The notes: generated by a model not told the origin, from the letters alone. A stretch of DNA of 64,000 bases from Streptomyces regalis (GCF_001509475.1 NZ_LLZG01000323.1:4537-68536); one strand, 5' to 3'; shown: positions 31,605-41,449, counted from the first letter of the stretch. Numbers and translations are program-made.

Positions 31605-34355
31605 TCACAGCAGCCCGAGTTCGCGGGCGCGGCGGACGGCCTGGCCGCGCCGGGTGGCGGCGAGCTTGCGGTAGATGCTCTTCAGGTGCGTCTTCACCGT
31701 GTTGACCGACAGATGCAGATCGGCGGCGATCTCCTCGGTGGACATGAGCTGGGCCAGCCGTTCCAGGACGTCCCGTTCCCGCGCGCTGAGCGACTCGGGG
31801 CTCGGGCCGACGGCCTCGTCCCGCTGCCGCGGGGCGGCAGGCTGCGGCGAGAGGGTGCTGGTCAGCCAGGCATGGTCGCGGGTGAGCGCGGGCCGCTGGA
31901 GCAGCAGCCGCCTCAGCCACGGCCCGGCTTCCAGGAACGGCCGCCTGAGGTGATGCGGACGGGCGGCCGTCAGGGCCCGCAGGACCAGGCTCTCCGCGGC
32001 GGCGGTGTCGCCCAGCGCGTCGACGGCCTGCGCACGGGTCAGCAGCCCCCACACGTCGGTGACCGGTCCCTCGTTCCCGGGCTTTCCCTCGTTCCCGGGC
32101 TTTCCTTCGTTTTCGGGCTCGGGGAGTTCGTCGAGGATGCCGAGGGCCCGTTCGCTCTCGCCCGCGGCCACCCGTGCCCGGGCCTCGGCCACCAGGCTCT
32201 CCGGGCTGTGCGAAGCCCGTTCCTCGAAGACCCGCACCGCCGCCTTTGGATCGCCGTCGGCCAGATGCGCCGCGGCCGTGGCCATGGTGATGCGGTCGCT
32301 CACCCACGGGGAGGGCTCGGCGGAGTCCAGGGCCTGCTTCGCCATGTCGTCGAGAGCCGGCAGGGCTCCCCGGGAGTCGCCCCGCGCGACCAGCATCCGG
32401 GAGCGCAGGATCGCCAGTTCCACGGCGACGATGGGATCACGGGAAGCGGCGGATGTGGCCGCCACCTGGTCGAGATGGCCCTCGGCGGCCGTCAGGTCGT
32501 CGCGGTCGATGGCCACGGCGGCCAGCACGAGCTGGGCCATCCCGGTCCGGTCGGACACCGGCAGCCCCGATTGCTCCGCCTCGGCGACCGCCTCCCGGGC
32601 ATGCGCCTCGGCCTGGCCGGGCCGGCCGTGCAGGAAGTCGATCAGTGCCAGTCGGCCGAGGGCCTCGTGCCGCGCGAACGCCGTCGAGCGCCCCTGGGCG
32701 GCGTCCACTGCGGCGGACAGAGTCGAGCGCGCGGCATCGAAGCGGCCCGCCCACAGCTGGGCCGATCCGAGGTCGGTGAGCATGAGGGCCGTCAGCTCCG
32801 GACGCCGTTCCAACTGGCCGGCCGGCAGAGCCCGCTCCGCCTGCGCGGCGTCCCTCGCCGCCGCCTCGGCCAGGTCCGCCGAGCCCGCCACCCGGGCGGC
32901 CAGCACCCGAAGCACCGCGCAGCTCAACCGCACCGCCGCGGCGTCTTCGGTGCCGTCGGCGCCGTCGTTCGGCAGGTTCTCCTCCGCACGACGCAGATAC
33001 GCCATACCCTGGTCGACGTCGTGGTGGGCCAGCTCGCGCGCCGCGCGCACCAGGTCGGCGGCGGGCCCGGATGCCTCCGGGGCCATCCTGGCGAAGAGGC
33101 CGTCCAGCCGCTCGGCGGCCAGCCCGGTCAGCAGCCGGCCGATCGCCAGATGGCCGATGAGCTCGGCAGCGGCGAGCTCCCAGTCACCCGCGTCCGCCGC
33201 ATGCGGCAGGGCCTCGTCGAGCAGGCCCGCCCGGCTCAGCCACTCGGCCGCCCTGCGGTGCAGTTCCGGCTCCAGGCCGGGGTGGCGCACGCGCAGATGC
33301 ACCCGCAGGATCTCGGCGAAGAGCGGGTGCAGCCGGTACCAGGAGTGCCCGATGGGCTCGACGAACGCGTTCGCCCGTTGCAGTTCCTCCAGGATCGGCT
33401 CCGCGTCGTCCCGCCCGGTGAGGGCATTGGCCAGATCGGGGTGCGTCTCCTCGAGGATGCTGGTGCGCAGCAGGAGGTCCTGGGTCTCGGCGGGGTGGGC
33501 GCGGAGCACCTCGCCGAGCAGGAAGTCGGCCACCGTGCTGTGCCCGGCCTCGAAGTCCTTCAGGAAGCTCTCCGGGTCGTCGGCCCGCTGCGCAGCCAGG
33601 GTGCACAGCCGCAGCCCCGCCGCCCAGCCCTCGGTGCGTTCGGTCAGCACGCGCGCGGCCTCCGCCGACAGCGGCAGCCCGTGCCGGTCGACCAGGGCCA
33701 CCGTCTCCTCGGCGCGGAAGGCGAGGTCGTCGGCGCGGACGTCGACGAGTTCACCGGCGGCTCGGTAGCGGTACAGCGGCAGCAGCGGCTCCGTGCGGCT
33801 GATGATCACCAGGCGCAGTCCGTCGCCGGCGTGGCGGAGCACGAACTGCAACTCGTCGGCCACCGCGGCGGCGCCGGCCACCCGGTCGAACTCGTCCAGG
33901 ACGAGGGTCACCGGGCTGTCCCGGCCGTTCAGCCAGGCCGCGAGACGGGCCAGCAGCGAGTGGTCCACCTCGCCGGGCCGGGCCGGGCTGCCGATGTCGT
34001 CGGGCAGGACGACCCCGTGGTGCCGAAAGGCATGCAGGACGTAGGACCAGAAGACGCCGGGCGCGCTGTCCTGCGGCTCCACGGTCAACCAGGCGACGCC
34101 CCCCGGCTCGCAGACCGTGACCCAGTCGGCGACCAGCAGAGTCTTGCCGGCCCCCGCGGGACCGTTGACCAGGGTCAGCGGGCTGTGTGCCCCGTCGCTC
34201 AACTGCTCGACGAGCCGGTCCCTGCGTACGAACGTCGCCGGCACCGTCGGCACCGTGAGCCGTGCGGCGAGCACCGGATCACCGTCCGGAGTCACCGCCT
34301 TCGAGGTGGGATCGCCATGGCCCCCTCCGACGGAGCGCGCCTTCACGCTCATCAC
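31605..34355 (-). CDS. LuxR-family large ATP-binding regulator (LAL/MalT type)
   Basis: 916 residues. STAND-type ATPase: Walker A GPAGAGKT at 65-72 and VTLVLDEFDR (Walker B) near 150. A long tetratricopeptide-like helical region (about 390-840, many ARA/AEA helices) follows. The C-terminal LuxR HTH is SLSARERDVLERLAQLMSTE, then EIAADLHLSVNTVKTHLKSIYRKL. These regulators activate target promoters after binding a small ligand; neither ligand nor target is shown by sequence. A direct hexapeptide repeat (GKPGNE) in the TPR region is encoded by TTCCCGGGC-type repeats near 32075-32110. The last codons couple to the small gene at 31603. Confidence 0.92.
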   Translation of the reverse strand: MMSVKARSVGGGHGDPTSKAVTPDGDPVLAARLTVPTVPATFVRRDRLVEQLSDGAHSPLTLVNGPAGAGKTLLVADWVTVCEPGGVAWLTVEPQDSAPGVFWSYVLHAFRHHGVVLPDDIGSPARPGEVDHSLLARLAAWLNGRDSPVTLVLDEFDRVAGAAAVADELQFVLRHAGDGLRLVIISRTEPLLPLYRYRAAGELVDVRADDLAFRAEETVALVDRHGLPLSAEAARVLTERTEGWAAGLRLCTLAAQRADDPESFLKDFEAGHSTVADFLLGEVLRAHPAETQDLLLRTSILEETHPDLANALTGRDDAEPILEELQRANAFVEPIGHSWYRLHPLFAEILRVHLRVRHPGLEPELHRRAAEWLSRAGLLDEALPHAADAGDWELAAAELIGHLAIGRLLTGLAAERLDGLFARMAPEASGPAADLVRAARELAHHDVDQGMAYLRRAEENLPNDGADGTEDAAAVRLSCAVLRVLAARVAGSADLAEAAARDAAQAERALPAGQLERRPELTALMLTDLGSAQLWAGRFDAARSTLSAAVDAAQGRSTAFARHEALGRLALIDFLHGRPGQAEAHAREAVAEAEQSGLPVSDRTGMAQLVLAAVAIDRDDLTAAEGHLDQVAATSAASRDPIVAVELAILRSRMLVARGDSRGALPALDDMAKQALDSAEPSPWVSDRITMATAAAHLADGDPKAAVRVFEERASHSPESLVAEARARVAAGESERALGILDELPEPENEGKPGNEGKPGNEGPVTDVWGLLTRAQAVDALGDTAAAESLVLRALTAARPHHLRRPFLEAGPWLRRLLLQRPALTRDHAWLTSTLSPQPAAPRQRDEAVGPSPESLSARERDVLERLAQLMSTEEIAADLHLSVNTVKTHLKSIYRKLAATRRGQAVRRARELGLL

Positions 34356-34454
34356 ACCTCACGGATGCTTGAGCGGTACATCACCACGTTCCGATCCTCA
34401 CCCCGCCCCGGGGCACCCGCAACTGGCGACTTACGGCTCAGGGCCTGTCCGACC

Positions 34455-34898
34455 CTAGGCGTCCACGCCCAGCATCCGCCGCAGCAGATCCCGCAGCGCC
34501 AGCCGCTCCTCCTCGGAGAGCCCCGCAAGCGGCTCCCGTGCGAACCGCAGTGACTCGCGCATGCTGCGGGCCACCTGCCGGCCCTCCTGCGTCGCCGCCG
34601 CCAGCTTCACCCGCCGGTCCGCCGGGTCCGGGCGGCGCTCCACCAGGCCACGGGACTCCAGGCGGTCCACGATGCCGGTCACGTTGGACGGCTCGCACCG
34701 CAGCCGCTGCGCCAGCTTCCGCATCGGCAGCGGCTCCAGCGACAGCAGGCTCAGCAGCCGCGCCTGCGCGCCGGTCAGCGCGTGCTCGGCGGCGGCCTCG
34801 TCGTACTCCTCGTGGTAGCGGGCCACGACCGCGCCGATGAGGTCGACGACCTCGAGGGTCAGTTCATCGGGGCGGCGGGTCTTCTCTGGAGTGGCCAT
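34455..34898 (-). CDS. MarR-family transcriptional regulator
   Basis: 147 residues. Winged helix: LTGAQARLLSLLSLEPLPMR, LAQRLRCEPSNVTGIVDRLE (recognition helix) and GLVERRPDPADRRVKLAAAT (wing). It is divergent from the oxidoreductase at 34990. The 91-bp gap contains a perfect 17-bp palindrome that fills the -35/-10 spacer of the divergent promoter, the expected operator. A TATCCT -10 6 nt before the ATG suggests a leaderless message. It probably represses the oxidoreductase until an electrophile or lipophilic ligand binds. Confidence 0.88.
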   Translation of the reverse strand: MATPEKTRRPDELTLEVVDLIGAVVARYHEEYDEAAAEHALTGAQARLLSLLSLEPLPMRKLAQRLRCEPSNVTGIVDRLESRGLVERRPDPADRRVKLAAATQEGRQVARSMRESLRFAREPLAGLSEEERLALRDLLRRMLGVDA

Positions 34899-34920
34899 GC
34901 TCTCAGGATAACCCGGTTAC

Positions 34921-34950
34921 TTGACATCCTGAAATATTCAGGAGCATGGT
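34921..34950 (+). promoter_or_regulatory. Promoter of the oxidoreductase with MarR operator in the spacer
   Basis: TTGACA (34921-34926), then TCCTGAAATATTCAGGA (34927-34943), a perfect 17-bp palindrome, then a weak -10 (GCATGG or CATGGT, 34944-34950). The palindrome takes up the whole spacer, so a bound MarR dimer would block RNA polymerase. Confidence 0.7.
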
Positions 34951-34989
34951 TGTTTCACCTACTGAAGTAAACCGGAAAGGCGCGCCCCC

Positions 34990-35988
34990 ATGATCAACCG
35001 CGAATGGCACCTCCTCTCCCGCCCCGTCGGCTGGCCCAAGGCTGAGGACTTCGCCCTGGTCGAGGCCGAGATGCCGACGCCCGGCGAGGGGCAGGTGCTC
35101 GTCCGGAACAAGTACCTCTCCGTGGACCCGTACATGCGCGGCCGTATGAGTGCCGCGAAGTCCTATGCCGCCCCCTTCGAGCTGGGCAAGGTCATGCAGG
35201 GCGGCGCGGTCGGCGAGGTCGTCGCCTCCAACGCCGAGGGCATCGCCGTCGGCGACCACGTCCTGCACTTCTTCGGCTGGCGCGAGTTCGCGGCGGTGGA
35301 CGCGAAGAACGCCGTGAAGGTCGACCCGGACGCCGCGCCCCTCTCGACGTACCTCGGTGTGCTCGGCATGACCGGCCTCACCGCCTACGCCGGCCTGCTG
35401 CGCACCGCGTCCTTCAAGGAGGGCGACGTCGTCTTCGTGTCCGGTGCGGCCGGTGCCGTCGGCAGCCAGGTCGGCCAGATCGCCAAGCTCAAGGGTGCCT
35501 CCCGGGTCATCGGCTCGGCCGGCTCCGACGAGAAGGTCAAGCTCCTCGTCGAGGAGTACGGCTTCGACGCCGCGTTCAACTACAAGAACGGCTCGGTGAG
35601 CGAGCAGCTGCGCGAGGCCGCCCCGGACGGCATCGACGTCTACTTCGACAACGTCGGCGGCGACCACCTGGAGGCCGCCATCGGGCAGCTCAACGTCCAC
35701 GGCCGGATCGCCATCTGCGGCATGATCTCGGTCTACAACAACACCGAGCCCGCCCCCGGCCCGAAGAACCTCGCCCGCCTCATCGCGACCCGCGGCCGCA
35801 TCGAGGGCCTCCTCGTCGGCGACCACTACGACTTCCAGCCGCAGTTCGTCCAGGAGGTCGGCCCCTGGGTCGCCTCGGGCGCGCTCAAGTACCGCGAGAC
35901 GGTCGTCGAGGGCATCGAGAACAACCTGGAGGCGTTCCTCGGGGTCCTGCGCGGCGACAACACCGGCAAGATGATCGTCAAGCTGTAG
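34990..35988 (+). CDS. NADP-dependent oxidoreductase (zinc-free MDR, alkenal/quinone reductase type)
   Basis: 332 residues. No zinc ligands. YLSVDPYMRGRM near 36-47, GMTGLTAYAGLL near 122-133, VFVSGAAGAVGSQVGQIAKL (nucleotide-binding Gly-rich loop) near 147-166 and GRIAICGMISVYNNTEP near 237 match leukotriene-B4 12-hydroxydehydrogenase/CurA-type reductases. It should reduce activated double bonds with NADPH in the cytoplasm, a detoxifying step. Regulated by the divergent MarR protein. SD GGAAAGG is 10 nt before the ATG. Confidence 0.9.
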   Translation: MINREWHLLSRPVGWPKAEDFALVEAEMPTPGEGQVLVRNKYLSVDPYMRGRMSAAKSYAAPFELGKVMQGGAVGEVVASNAEGIAVGDHVLHFFGWREFAAVDAKNAVKVDPDAAPLSTYLGVLGMTGLTAYAGLLRTASFKEGDVVFVSGAAGAVGSQVGQIAKLKGASRVIGSAGSDEKVKLLVEEYGFDAAFNYKNGSVSEQLREAAPDGIDVYFDNVGGDHLEAAIGQLNVHGRIAICGMISVYNNTEPAPGPKNLARLIATRGRIEGLLVGDHYDFQPQFVQEVGPWVASGALKYRETVVEGIENNLEAFLGVLRGDNTGKMIVKL

Positions 35989-36119
35989 GTCTGCCTGCAG
36001 GTCAGCCTGCACGTCTGCCGGTAGGCCTGTGCTGGATTTTCGGCATGCGGTAACTTCTTTCCGAAATCCGTCGCGATCGTGGGCGCGAGTCGCGGCGGAC
36101 CGAGGAGGAAGACAACCGC

Positions 36120-36539
36120 ATGTCCATCCAGCAGTCCGAGGTCCTCTACACCGCCGTCGCCACCGCCGAGAACGGCCGCGACGGCCGGGTCGCCACCGAC
36201 GACGGCAAGCTCGACGTCGTCGTGAACCCGCCCAAGGAAATGGGCGGCAGCGGCACCGGCACCAACCCGGAGCAGCTGTTCGCGGCCGGCTACAGCGCCT
36301 GCTTCCAGGGCGCCCTGGGCGTCGTCGCCCGCCAGGAGAAGGCCGACATCTCCGGCTCGACCGTCACCGCGAAGGTCGGCATCGGCAAGAACGAAGACGG
36401 GTTCGGGATCATTGTGGAGATCGCGGCCCACATCCCGAACGTCGACGCGGAGACCGCGAAGGGCCTCCTTGAGAAGGCCCACCAGGTCTGCCCGTACTCG
36501 AAGGCAACCCGCGGCAACATCACCGTGACGCTGGTCTGA
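36120..36539 (+). CDS. ohr: Organic hydroperoxide resistance protein
   Basis: 139 residues, the usual Ohr length. The two redox cysteines are C61 (AGYSACFQGAL) and C124 (AHQVCPYSKAT), spaced as in Ohr rather than generic OsmC; the opening LYTAVATAENGRDGRV and GGSGTGTNPEQLFAAGY are also typical. It reduces organic hydroperoxides with lipoyl thiols. An OhrR gene often adjoins it; the MarR at 34455 is nearby but its operator faces the oxidoreductase. Confidence 0.92.
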   Translation: MSIQQSEVLYTAVATAENGRDGRVATDDGKLDVVVNPPKEMGGSGTGTNPEQLFAAGYSACFQGALGVVARQEKADISGSTVTAKVGIGKNEDGFGIIVEIAAHIPNVDAETAKGLLEKAHQVCPYSKATRGNITVTLV

Positions 36540-36577
36540 GCCGTGACGCCGGTCTGACACGGTTCGTTGCTACGACG

Positions 36578-36610
36578 GAGGCCGCACCCCTGGACGTGGG
36601 GTGCGGCCTC
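36578..36610. terminator. Bidirectional terminator between ohr and the hydrolase gene
   Basis: Perfect 13-bp stem GAGGCCGCACCCC / GGGGTGCGGCCTC with loop TGGACGT between convergent genes; followed by TGTTGTGG on the plus side. Confidence 0.8.
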
Positions 36611-36627
36611 TGTTGTGGCCGGTGCCC

Positions 36628-37779
36628 TCAGCTCGCCAGGGCTGCCCGGTGCACCGCCCTCACCAGCCGTTGGTTCTCCGGCGCCGCCCCGCCAGGGAAA
36701 GCACAACGCCGCCGGGTATAGCCGTACGCCAGCCCGCTCCGAGGATCCGCGAAGGCCTGCGAACCCCCCGCCCCACTATGGCCGAAGGCCCCCGCACCCA
36801 GGAACGGGTACCACGTGTCGGAGACCGCCTGGAAGCCGAGCCCGAAGGACTTGTGCGTCCGGGCCACCAGGTCGTACCCGGTCGAATGGATCTGACCGAC
36901 CTCGGCGATCGTGTCCGGCTTCAGCAGCGGCGGCCGTCCGTCGACCTCGCTGATCGCCGCCGCGTACATCCCGGCGAGCCCGCGCGCGGCCGCGACCCCG
37001 CCCGCCGACGCCGGCCCCTTGGCACGCACCGTGCGGGAGTTGGCGTGGTCCACCGGCTCGCCCGGGTTCGGCACATGCGTGTTGAAGGCGATCGAGGCCA
37101 GCGTGTGCGGCCCCGTCGGCACCGAGTCCAGCACCGCCTGCTGCTCCGGCGTCGGCGCCATCGGCTGCACGGAGCGGTAACGGGGCTCCAGCTCCGCGGG
37201 CAGCCCGAGGTGGAAGTCCAGTCCGTACGGCGCCCGCACCCGCTCCTCGTACACCTCCTGGAGGGTGCGGCCCGTGGCCCGTCGTACGACCTCACCGGCG
37301 AGCGCGCCGATGACGAGCGCGTGATAGCCGAAGGCCGTGCCGGGGCGCCAGAACGGCCGCTGGTCCGCGAGCCGTTCGGCGATCGCGGCATCGTCGGCCA
37401 GCTCGTCCTCGGTGAACCCGGCGTCGACCCCGACCAGTCCCGCACGGTGCGCGAGCAGATCGCGCAGCGTCAGTCCGCCCTTGCCCTCCGCCCCGAACTC
37501 CGGCCAGTAGTACGTCACTTTGCGGTCCGGCTCCAGCGTGCCGTCCTGCACGAGGAGCGCGACCACGAGGTGGGCGGCGCCCTTGGTGGACGAGAACACG
37601 CCGTAGAGGGAGTCGGCCTCGCAGCCGTCACCGGTCCACAGGTCGACGACCCTATGGCCCTGCACATATGCGCACAACTGCCCCTCGTAGTCCGGGAGTT
37701 CGCCCGCGACGAAGCCGGCGAACTCCTCACGCACCTCCTCGAAGCCGTCCGCGACAGTGCCGTGGATCTCCTGCGTCAT
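36628..37779 (-). CDS. Serine hydrolase of the class C beta-lactamase/EstB type
   Basis: 383 residues. SxxK at S63-K66 (VFSSTKG), YYWPEFGAEGKGG and LTLRDLLAHRAGLVGVD near 105-118, and GHSGAGGSQAFADPRSGLAYGY near the end (in place of the KTG box). No signal peptide, so a cytoplasmic esterase or peptidase is more likely than an antibiotic hydrolase. Its ATG overlaps the stop of the broken M14 gene (ATGA), so it was probably co-translated with that gene. Confidence 0.85.
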   Translation of the reverse strand: MTQEIHGTVADGFEEVREEFAGFVAGELPDYEGQLCAYVQGHRVVDLWTGDGCEADSLYGVFSSTKGAAHLVVALLVQDGTLEPDRKVTYYWPEFGAEGKGGLTLRDLLAHRAGLVGVDAGFTEDELADDAAIAERLADQRPFWRPGTAFGYHALVIGALAGEVVRRATGRTLQEVYEERVRAPYGLDFHLGLPAELEPRYRSVQPMAPTPEQQAVLDSVPTGPHTLASIAFNTHVPNPGEPVDHANSRTVRAKGPASAGGVAAARGLAGMYAAAISEVDGRPPLLKPDTIAEVGQIHSTGYDLVARTHKSFGLGFQAVSDTWYPFLGAGAFGHSGAGGSQAFADPRSGLAYGYTRRRCAFPGGAAPENQRLVRAVHRAALAS

Positions 37780-40330
37780 CCGCTCTCCTCACCTGAGCCA
37801 CTTGCCTGTGCCATGGCGAACAACGCCCGTCCGACCTGGGCGAATTCACCCTTCGGATGATCGCGGAAGAGCGGCTCGGTGCCGAAGAGCACCGCCCGCG
37901 GGCCGCTGATCACCGAGGCCTGCCCCGCCGCGTCCGCGGGACCGCCGGAGCCGTCCTCCGTGGGCCGCCAGTGCCCCGAGACGAGCGGGTTCCCGGTGGC
38001 GTACGCCTGCTCGACCCGCACCTGCGGCCCGAGGTCGGTGAACCACACGGGCGCGTACACGAAGCCGTGCTCCGGAGCGCCGCCCGTCAGGACACCGCCC
38101 GAATTCACCACGCGTACGACACCGTTGGCGTCCCCGTTGCCCTCGACCGGCTTCGCGGCCAGCAGCCCGGCCGCCGAGTTGAGCGCGGCCCCCGTGGCAC
38201 CGCGGCCGACGAGACCGTGCTCGCCGAGGAAGGCGTCCAGGGCCGCACGGGCGTCGGCGTCCAGGTCGTCGCGGTCGAGCCCCGCCGACACGAACAGCAC
38301 GTCCACCTGCGACCAGTCGAACCCGGCGTTCAGCACCTCCGTCGAGACCGGCGTGACCTCGAAGTTCATCTCCCGCAGCGCGAACAGCTCACCCGGCGTG
38401 ACGGCCGCGGCGACGCGGGTGCGGTGGAGCGGGGCGGTGCCGGTGAGCTTCGTCGCGTGGAAGGCGACGTCGTACGCGCGGGCGGCCTCCGCGGCCTGCC
38501 GGCGCGCCGAGCCCGGCACGATCGCGCTGCCGTCGGCGGCACGGCGCACCTGGACGCCCTGCCGCAGCAGGGAGTTGAGCGCGGCCACCTCGTTCGGGTC
38601 GCCGAGCCCCAGCCGCAGGTCGCCGCGCGGGGCGACGTACGCCACGGAGGCAGCCGCACGGACCGGGCGCAGGACACCGCCGTACGGCATACGCGGCAGG
38701 GTCTCCACCGCGGCGCCCCACAGCCGGCCGAGGCTCCAGCCCGAGATGTCGTACATCACCGAGACCTTGTCGCTGATGTCCCGCCCGTCCGCGAGGAGCA
38801 CGTTCGCCAGGCCGCGCTTGGGCTGGTGCATGTCGACGACGTACGAGCCCTTGGGGTACGTCCGTCCGCCCAGCCGGAAGGCGTGGGTCGCGCGGGTGAC
38901 CCGTACGTCATGGGCGAGGAGGTGGTCGACGAGCCGGGCGGCGGCGGTTCCGGCGGGCGGAATGACGTACGCGCGCGGGAAGGTGGTCGTGTAGACGTCC
39001 TCGGGGCCGATGCCGGGGACGCCCGGGACGGTCTCCGGCGACACCGGCACCTGCGCGGCGCCTGCGGCCCCCCGCCGGAAGACCTCGATCTGGTCGGCGA
39101 CGAGCGAGGCGCGCTCGGACCGCACGAAGTCGAGGGTGGCGCCGGTGATTTGTGGGTTCGGGCTCCATGTGATCGCTGCCGGTGTTACGGTCGGGGTCCC
39201 GGCGCATGAGTCCGTGAAGGCACAAGCCCGGCATCGCCGGTGGACCCGGTTGTGTGCGGACGTTGAGGGCGTCAGGTGCGGGGCACAGTCGACTGCCTCT
39301 GCCACCCAACGGGTGGCTGGACGCGTACGTCGCATCGCAGCCAGCGGTGACCGTAGCGCAAGCCCACCGCGCCCAAGCGGTGGGCAGTTGACGAACAGGT
39401 CGTACTCCTGTTCACGGGGTGCGGGTACGCTGGCAGGCACATTTACGGTGCCGTTGACGTACCCGCACCAGTCCCGCGTCACCGGCGCGACTCCTTGTCG
39501 ACCATGATCCGCCGCATCGCCCGCACCTCGGGCTGCGAGGCGGTGACGAAGTCCCGGTTCATGTCGAAGCCGTTCGCGTTCGTGCGCGTGCCCGCGATAC
39601 GGCCGTCCGGGTTGGCGGTGATGTTGAAGTAGAGGCGGCTGTGGGAGAGCAGGTCGCGCGTGTCCGCGTCCTTGGCGGTGGCCAGCCGCTCGATGAGCTT
39701 CAGGGAGGCGTCGGTGCCCTCCCACTCGTTGCCGTGGATGTTGTTGTTGAAGAAGACCGGGGTTTTGTACGTCCGCTCGATCTCGGGGGACTTGGCGGCT
39801 ACGGCCGGAGCGCCCTCGATGAGCTCGCGCATCCGTGCCTGGGCGCGGGTCTGACGGGCGGTCTCCGGGGCGGTGACGGTGACGAGACAGAGCCGGTGCC
39901 CGCCGGCCGAGCGGCCCGCGACCTCGACGCTCACCCGGTCGCCGAGGGCCTGGAGGCTGTTCAGCTTCGGTGCGATGGCGTGGTACGGGGTCAGGCCCAG
40001 CTTGATGGACTTGTCGGCCGGGTTCTCGGGGTCGGGGGTGAGGACCTGCCGGCGCGGGTAGCCGCGGCTGTCGTCGGCGATCGCCGCAAAGGCCGCTTCG
40101 GAGGCCGCCTCGGCGGTGCCGAGGGCCCGCTGGGCGGCGCTCGCGGGCGTCCGCGCCGCGTGTTGGTCGAGCGCGGCCTCGCGATGAACCTGGGGGCGGT
40201 CCGTGGGAGGGGCCGACGGCCGGGGTTCCGCACCGGCGGTGTGCGGGGTGAGGAGCAGGGAGCCCGCCGTGGTGAAAGCGAGGGCAGTGATCAGAACGGG
40301 GCTCGCAGGAACGGTTCTCGTCGTGCGCAC
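37776..40330 (-). pseudogene. M14 zinc carboxypeptidase, interrupted and internally deleted
   Basis: The N-terminal half (frame from the GTG at 40330, SD GGAGGAGG) has a signal peptide, the M14 zinc motif in NNNIHGNEWEGTDASLKLIE and the substrate-binding NPDGR...NANGFDMNRDF, then leaves the family after MRRIMVDK near 39490. The C-terminal half resumes in another frame near 39147 at TLDFVRSERASLVADQIEVF and runs to 37776. Between lie about 340 bp of unrelated hairpin-rich DNA, while roughly 130 residues expected in the family, including the third zinc ligand and the catalytic Glu, are missing. So this is a deletion-replacement plus frameshift; the enzyme must be inactive. Would have been a secreted peptidase of about 1000 residues with an N-terminal peptidase and C-terminal domain. 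Confidence 0.8.
39301..39468. repeat. Hairpin cluster in the M14 interruption
   Basis: Five perfect inverted repeats in 168 bp: GCCACCC-AAC-GGGTGGC (39301-39317), GCCCACCGC/GCGGTGGGC (39362-39385), GAACAGG/CCTGTTC (39393-39413), GTGCGGGTACG/CGTACCCGCAC (39419-39429, 39458-39468) enclosing GGCAC/GTGCC (39436-39452). Dense hairpins like these are seen at ends of IS200/IS605-type elements and their MITE derivatives. No transposase is present. Confidence 0.6.
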
Positions 40331-40501
40331 GCGTACCTCCTCCGGAACTTCCTAAGATCGGTACGGCGAGGTGTACCTGTTCGACTCAACCGCAACAAGA
40401 GGGAGTTGGTGTCACGGATGCCCCGGATGGCCCCTCCCGGGGCCTGCGGACGGGGCATGCTGAGAGCGGACCGGCGACGGCGGCAGGAGGTGAGGAGAGC
40501 C

Positions 40502-41365
40502 ATGGCAACGATCCCTTCGCTCCCCAGCAGGGACGACGTACTCCGCATGGCACGCAGCACGACGGACATCACCGGCCAACTCCTGGACACGGCCGGGAAC
40601 ATCACCCGCATCGCGATCAACACCTTCGACCCCAGAGACGGTTCGGGCGCCGAGGTCCTGCGCGTCCTGCGGCAGACCACCGCCGAACTGGCCGAGGCGA
40701 GCGCCTCACCGCAGGCCCAGGAGGCCTTCTACCGCATCGTCGAGACCCTCACCCGCCTCGGCACCAGCGGGGCGCCCCTCGCGGTCCACCCGGTGAGCGA
40801 ACCGGCACAGGCCCTGCTGACCGCGCTGGGCGACAGCCTGCTCCCGGTGCTGGACGCAGTGGAGCCGGCGGTGGAGGAGTTCGCGGCGGCGCTCGGTGAG
40901 CTGGTCGAGGCGACGTCGCCCCTGCTGCCGGCGACGGCGGGCGTGGCCGCGGGCGCGCTGCTCGCCCTGACCCCGCTGCTGCGTTCCACGGCGGAGGTCC
41001 TGCGCGAGTCGTCCCCCGAACTCCGACGCATCGCAGACGCCTTGACGGCCGCACTCGCGCCCTTGATGCCGCTCCAGGTGGCCCTCGCCGAGCGTGCGGC
41101 CACCGCCGGCGCGAACGTCGTCCGCGTGACCCTCCCGCCCCTCGCCGACCTCACGGAGGCAGCGGCGGCGACCACCAAGGCGGCCCGCCCGGCCCTGATC
41201 GCCGGCGAGGAACTCGTGGTGGCCGGGCTGGAACGGCTGCAGCCCCTGCTGCTGGCCGGGGCGTCGCACGCGGGGCGGGTGGCCCGGGCGGTGGCGGTAC
41301 GGGTGTCGGCGGCGGTGAGCCCGGCGGCCGAGCAGGGCGTCGTGGTGGCGGTGACGCCGGTGTGA
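40502..41365 (+). CDS. Ala/Leu-rich helical protein, unknown function
   Basis: 287 residues, ATG with GGAGG about 12-16 nt upstream. After a short N-terminal region (DVLRMARSTTDITGQLLDTA) nearly the whole chain is predicted helical, with hydrophobic stretches (LLPATAGVAAGALLALTPLL, IAGEELVVAGLERLQPLLLA) too often broken by charge to be clear membrane spans. Possibly a four-helix or apolipoprotein-like protein. I do not recognise the family. It ends 85 nt before the EI24 gene, same strand. Confidence 0.6.
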   Translation: MATIPSLPSRDDVLRMARSTTDITGQLLDTAGNITRIAINTFDPRDGSGAEVLRVLRQTTAELAEASASPQAQEAFYRIVETLTRLGTSGAPLAVHPVSEPAQALLTALGDSLLPVLDAVEPAVEEFAAALGELVEATSPLLPATAGVAAGALLALTPLLRSTAEVLRESSPELRRIADALTAALAPLMPLQVALAERAATAGANVVRVTLPPLADLTEAAAATTKAARPALIAGEELVVAGLERLQPLLLAGASHAGRVARAVAVRVSAAVSPAAEQGVVVAVTPV

Positions 41366-41449
41366 GGGCCGCGGTGACCGGGCGCGCGGTGACCCGGCGC
41401 CGAAGTGACCGTGACTCGGGTGTGACAAGCCCCGACTAGAGTTCGCTGC

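Noticed and set aside
32075..32110. Frameshift in the LAL gene at the GKPGNE repeat
   Set aside because: The repeat unit is 18 bp and keeps the frame; slippage without damage.
36628..37779. Clinical-type beta-lactamase
   Set aside because: No signal peptide and no KTG box; EstB-like esterase or peptidase is more likely.
39147..39480. C-terminal TnpB zinc finger in the M14 interruption
   Set aside because: The minus frame has CRACAF and DSC but not the CxxC...CxxC pattern or the RuvC residues.
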